From Apoda limacodes (Eukaryota; Arthropoda; Insecta; Lepidoptera; Limacodidae), in contig OX291557.1 in assembly GCA_946406115.1 (NCBI GenBank), positions 16,772,501-16,836,500 on the forward strand: a stretch of DNA of 64,000 nt. The letters run 5' to 3'. The translations under genes were made by a program, and so were the position numbers. Below are positions 59,901 through 64,000 of the stretch, piece by piece; positions within the stretch are counted from its first letter, which is position 1; every line of letters begins with the position of its first letter. Below the pieces are notes generated by a model. The model was given only the letters and a program-made list of their open reading frames with translations, was not told the DNA's origin and ran no database searches.

Positions 59901-60155
59901 TAAAACTTTTTTTTAATTTTTATACTAAATGTATTCATGTATAAGTATTCTATTAACAAAGTACTGAAAGGAAATATTTAGTTTTTCTCATAATAATCTA
60001 CCAATTTTATTAATTTACTTACCTTGTTTAAAGATATCTTTTAGTTATATTGCTTCTCTCTGAATGAACCTAGCAAAAAAGTCGAACCGTGTCAAAATCA
60101 GACAACATTGTTTAAATCTAAAACAGACTCATGTGAGTTCCTTTCATCAACACGG
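56941..60155. other. Repeat-poor, no gene recognised
   Basis: The 128-codon plus frame at 59,363-59,749 starts ATGATGATGG but is mostly Phe, Ser, Leu and His from pyrimidine-rich sequence, with no domain. I do not call it a gene. A TAG trinucleotide run lies at 58,911-58,932 and an AGCTTCGAA 9-mer is doubled at about 58,858. At 60,013-60,023 the minus strand has a donor-like CAAG|GTAAGTAAA. Confidence 0.45.
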
Positions 60156-60190
60156 ACTTACCTGTGGAAGCTCACAAAAAATATAGCAGG
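60156..60190 (-). promoter_or_regulatory. Splice-junction-like motif (TTCCACAG|GTAAGT)
   Basis: On the minus strand ATTTTTTTGTGAGCTTCCACAG is followed at once by GTAAGTCC. It reads either as the 3' end of an exon with a perfect donor or as a recursive splice site. An AG 10 bases before the junction weakens the acceptor reading. Confidence 0.25.
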
Positions 60191-62255
60191 TAGCCCATTT
60201 GTTTGTTATTAATTCTCGCGTCGAAGCCTTTTTTCTTCTTCCTCGTCTACCACCTTAATACGGCAAGAGTATTAATTATAATTATAAACGGAGTTCGTCG
60301 CGTTCATTTTTAAAATAAGTTGGGACCTTAAATTTTGGTTTCTTTGTATGTATACAGTTTTAATCTCATAAAATATCATGCGACATGTCGTTAAATCTCT
60401 ATTTTAATTTTTCAATTTAATTATTAATCCCACCTAACGTTACTGCCGATACGGGAGAATATGTTAGAATGTTTGTTACTGAAATAGACTTATGTTTGGA
60501 TTTCGATTTAATTTGGCACACAGGTTAATCATGCTCCGCGAATAGAATTCGAATCGATAGTTCTTAAAGGAATTGGTTTTTCCGAAAACCAAAGCATCAG
60601 GTACAGTTGGTTATCTACATAAAAATCAAATAAAAATAAACTGACAGACTAAGTATTTCACTGCCAAACATCTAAATAGATGGAAACATAGAAACTTGTA
60701 ATTTTGGCCAAAAGGTTCTTCTTACCTACAACATTAGAAAGGATTTTGTGTAATTGGAGATGGTATTGAAATATTTAAAAACCGACACAGCTAGTTAGAA
60801 TGAATTTCTGTCGATGTTAAATATGGATAACAATTTTGTCTAACTTGCAAAACTGTAATGTTACATAAAATTCGATATCACTGAAATCCTGCAAACAGTG
60901 TACCAATAAGCCATTGCATGGTGGTGCATCGATAGAGCCCGCATGTAAACGTGTTTTATTCTACTCTTCTTTTTTTATTACTAATACTTTTTTCAACTTA
61001 CAAATACATTTAGTAAAACCTCAATTTTAGTCACACAATCCCACTGCTGCTTGTTTCCCACAAAAGTAGACAATAATGATACATAAGGAAAATCTAAAAT
61101 ACGATTGCTTGTTTCACCTCATTCAAATCTACAATTCAGCTGTGGTGGTAGTACAAGTTTTAAATTTTATCACTACCTAAAGAGTACTATTATCATACAC
61201 TTTTAATTCCACACAAAAAACAATTATGTCCTTGTATAAGTTTGTATGTATATCTTTACGGTTTTTATTCCTAGAAAGGGGTAACTAGTCCTGCATACAT
61301 ACCCGTGTCATGACGAACTATAAAAAGTGAGTCAGGATTGGGCATAGAGAAACAATTTTTTAATCATATAGGGTCCTATAGTTGTTTTTGGTCATAAAAT
61401 ATCTTCTAGGTATCACCGAGTAGGTAGGTACTTTACAGACTTGTATACCTTAAAATAAGTCTATAAAACGGTGTTAAGGTGCTATATGGTAATGGGTCAT
61501 AATTAGCTTCTAGGCTTATATATCACGATCCAAGCTTTAAGCGTCTTCAACTTAAATTTTCTGTAGAAAGCATCTTTGGCGGTAATTGAATTACCAAAGG
61601 ATATGAACAAATTATCGCAAATGTTTCAATACATAAGAATTATTACGTCTATAAGATTGGAGCATTGAAATTTGATAGTCGTGGTGTAGGTGAAATAAGA
61701 GAAGATGAAGATAGATAGGATGTTTAGTAAAAATTCGTATCCTTTTTTCAAAAGAAAATAAGCTAGTATAACATTGCTTAGTATTAGTTATACGAATTTT
61801 GTTTTTAATTAATTTAAAGAGTTAATTTATTTACACCATTGTACACATGTTTACCTTATTTCAATGTTATATCTCTTGATAACTCAAGATTAGCTGGAAG
61901 AGATGTCTTATTAGAGATAATCTTGTCTCTGTACATAAGTAATCCTACTTTTTATAAATTTGTGTTGTGTAATTAAAAAATGGAACCTAGTAGAGATACA
62001 ATAACCGTCAACCAATAATCATAGGATATTTTTTTATACATTATTTTTTATATAACAAATTCGTTTTGACAAACTCTACTTTGAAATTTAGCAAAGAATC
62101 TTCCTAGTTCAAAACAATCAATAACTTTGTGATTGTAGTAGGTATGTAAGTTTGATGAAAATGTCTCTTTACAAATTTATTAAGAACTTTTTCTTAAAAC
62201 TTCAAACAAAAGAAATAAAACGCATATTTAAGTGAAATAAAAGACAGAGAATGAA
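60191..62255. other. AT-rich, nothing recognised
   Basis: No gene or repeat identified. TAGGTA words reappear sparsely (61,423 area). Confidence 0.45.
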
Positions 62256-62259
62256 TCTT

Positions 62260-62620
62260 GCGTTACTTTTGAAATTGAATATTAGATTGGAATTACGCGC
62301 TCGGGCGGCTTTCTCCTCGGCTTTTGTGACTAGAAAAGTAGATACATAAAGCGCACGCGCACACAAACGGGGAAATAAGAATTTTAAATTAGCATTCTTT
62401 TGGTGTTCCAAGCCACCCCACAGCACTCGCGCACCCCATAACTCTAGCGACTTAATAATGTGAAGATATTGAGTTGTATATTTCATTTTTTTGGAGGCGG
62501 AGCGGGTGCAACGGCACACCTCGCGGAGGAGCCTTCAGTATGTAATTGAATTTAGATATTCTTGGAAATAAAAGGGGACCTTCGGGGAAGTAAGAAACGT
62601 TAGTTTAGCTGCCGTGCATT
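62260..62620. promoter_or_regulatory. CpG-richer patch, candidate regulatory element
   Basis: It contains TTACGCGCTCGGGCGGC, AAGCGCACGCGCACAC, CCACCCCACAGCACTCGCGC, GAGGCGGAGCGGGTGC and CACCTCGCGGAGGAGCC with AT-rich interludes. A 105-codon minus frame is open (62,202-62,519) but has no domain and ends in AT-driven codons. Enhancer-like by composition only. Confidence 0.3.
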
Positions 62621-63890
62621 TGAAAGTGGCAAATATATTTCTTCATGCATTACTCGTAGGAATATATGTATATATATACATACTAGTATTTACGTATTTT
62701 ATAAATTTATTAGATATGTTCTGTCTTTTTAACATAAATAATTTCCAATTAATTTAGTTTAAAGTTTTAAATTAAAGTTGCATTATCGATTTCAACAAAA
62801 AATGTACGAATGCCTATTACTTTTTCAGGCAGCTTATTGACTTTATTTCAATTATTTTGATGATCTAATCGTATTGTACAACGGTTCACCCGAAATAGGT
62901 TCTATTAATTTGATCAGCCTTCCGAGAAGCACCGATGCGATGATACTGGTATGTAATTACAGCAGGCTATTAACATCGGCCATGTACAAACATGGCGGCT
63001 GATTGTAGGTTTCGTTTTAATTGCGCACACGCATCCCGACAGTAAGTTAGAGCTCTCACACTGATTTGACCTGCTGTATCGGGAAAACCGTGAGAACATC
63101 GACTACTTGCAAAATTCGTTTATCTTCTTTTACTTCAACGACATGGTTTTTATAAGCCTTGATTCATTTAATCTTAATAGAGTATCGATATTGATCCTTG
63201 AATCTCTTTTCATTTATAAAATCATCATTAAATGTCTTGTTCCCTACAATTCATTGTCTTTCATTATATTTCCTTTTTAAAACGTAAAATCAAGCTAATT
63301 TTTCTTGTTCATCGTCACACTGTTCTTTAAGATTATTTATTTGGTCTTTATAGAGAATTGCTATGTATGCCTTCTTAAAGCTTTTATCGTTTTTAACGAC
63401 GTTATTATATTTGTCTTATTTCCCACAATAGTCACTCTTACCCTGTTTCCATTCAAAAACGTTGAATTAGGCTAATTTCACAGACACCAAACGAACATAA
63501 AATGACCCTTCTGCTTATCTGAGCTTGCATTTACGTTGATTTCAAGACGTCCATTAAGCAGTCAACACATTACGCGACTCGACTAAAACGTTCTCTACCA
63601 GGTAATTGTTCCAACATTACGATTCATCGTCACCAGTATCTAATTATCCGGCGACAACGTTTGACTGAGAAAGCTGTTTGTTAGCTCTTTTATTCATCAC
63701 CGAATCTATATTAGACAAAGATATTATTAAGGTTTTTGTACAACGTGCCCGAATCAAATCATAAGTAATAACTAAGAAATATATAATAATCATTCAAATT
63801 AACATTAATGACACATTTCTCTTGAAAGTTCAGTCGGCGTCACGCTCATCGTCAAGAAATGAGATTAAAACTAATATGAGGTCTCACAAA
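62621..63890. other. Mixed sequence with possible Pho/YY1-type words
   Basis: At 62,977-63,000 two GCCAT cores face each other (TCGGCCATGTACAAACATGG, followed by CGGCTG), the core bound by Pho/YY1 proteins. CpG dinucleotides are more frequent in 63,500-63,680 than in most of the window. No gene or repeat recognised. Confidence 0.35.
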
Positions 63891-63894
63891 TTAT

Positions 63895-63960
63895 AGACGC
63901 AGAGTGCGGCGGATGTCGCCGCGGCAGCATCGGCGCGCCGACGCAACCAAAACCGCACGT
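63895..63960. promoter_or_regulatory. CpG-rich block at the window edge
   Basis: GACGCAGAGTGCGGCGGATG, TCGCCGCGGCAGCATCGGCG and CGCCGACGCAACC form a sharp CpG-rich block that may continue past the window. It could be the start of a promoter, exon or enhancer; too short to decide. Confidence 0.3.
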
Positions 63961-64000
63961 CATTGTTTTTTGTTCCAAGACCCAAGGTGCTTAGGACCTG

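Noticed and set aside
1..64000. CRISPR array, operon or bacterial insertion sequence
   Set aside because: No regularly spaced identical repeats with unique spacers apart from the contiguous 34-bp array, and the sequence is clearly insect nuclear DNA.

Overview
This window looks like lepidopteran nuclear DNA with almost no protein-coding content. It is strongly AT-rich, full of TAGGTA/TACCTA words, and carries dispersed repeats I recognise from moth and butterfly genomes. These are the GCCAAGTGCG...GGGTTCCGTA element, the ACTAGCT...ATTAGTA element, the TTCTTGCCGG...GACTTGAATAAA tail, tRNA-headed SINEs, and 3' ends of jockey/CR1-like and RTE-like retrotransposons. The longest stop-free stretches (about 125-147 codons) are near what chance allows in AT-rich DNA, and I recognise no complete gene. 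The window most likely lies in an intergenic region or inside very long introns. Family names come from memory of sequence patterns, not from a search.

Layout. 1-12.6 kb: AT-rich DNA with a PIF/Harbinger-like MITE (TAA target duplication) and scattered repeats. 12.6-20 kb: repeat-dense, with a 27-bp-TIR MITE, half of a composite inverted-repeat element, a zero-length-exon splice motif, a 90-bp direct duplication about 1 kb apart, and a possible small minus-strand exon. 21-24.4 kb: an exceptionally dense TAGGTA/TACCTA field. 24.66-25.23 kb: a sharp CpG-rich block followed by leader-like sequence, the best promoter candidate, probably reading rightward. 29.5-32.6 kb: a retrotransposon graveyard with a broken reverse transcriptase end and a nested MITE. 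33.3-35.04 kb: CpG-rich patches, an exact 34-bp tandem repeat in four copies, a candidate minus-strand coding exon and a tRNA-derived SINE. 36-51 kb: more LINE ends, including a reverse transcriptase C-terminus at 46.6-47.2 kb with one internal stop, and a hAT-like element.

From about 51.2 kb to the end the character changes. Recognisable repeats almost vanish, the TAGGTA word becomes rare, and CpG-rich patches with GATA and homeodomain-type sites appear at 56.3-56.9, 62.3-62.6 and 63.9 kb. I read this as a candidate regulatory domain that tolerates few insertions, but conservation data would be needed to show it. CTCF-like motifs at 13.56, 31.84 and 44.59 kb lie outside that domain.

Nothing in the window forms an operon or a recognisable multi-gene system. 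The most useful leads are the CpG promoter, the repeat-poor right-hand domain, the two splice-bounded minus-strand open segments, the recursive-splice-like motifs, and the composite inverted-repeat family.
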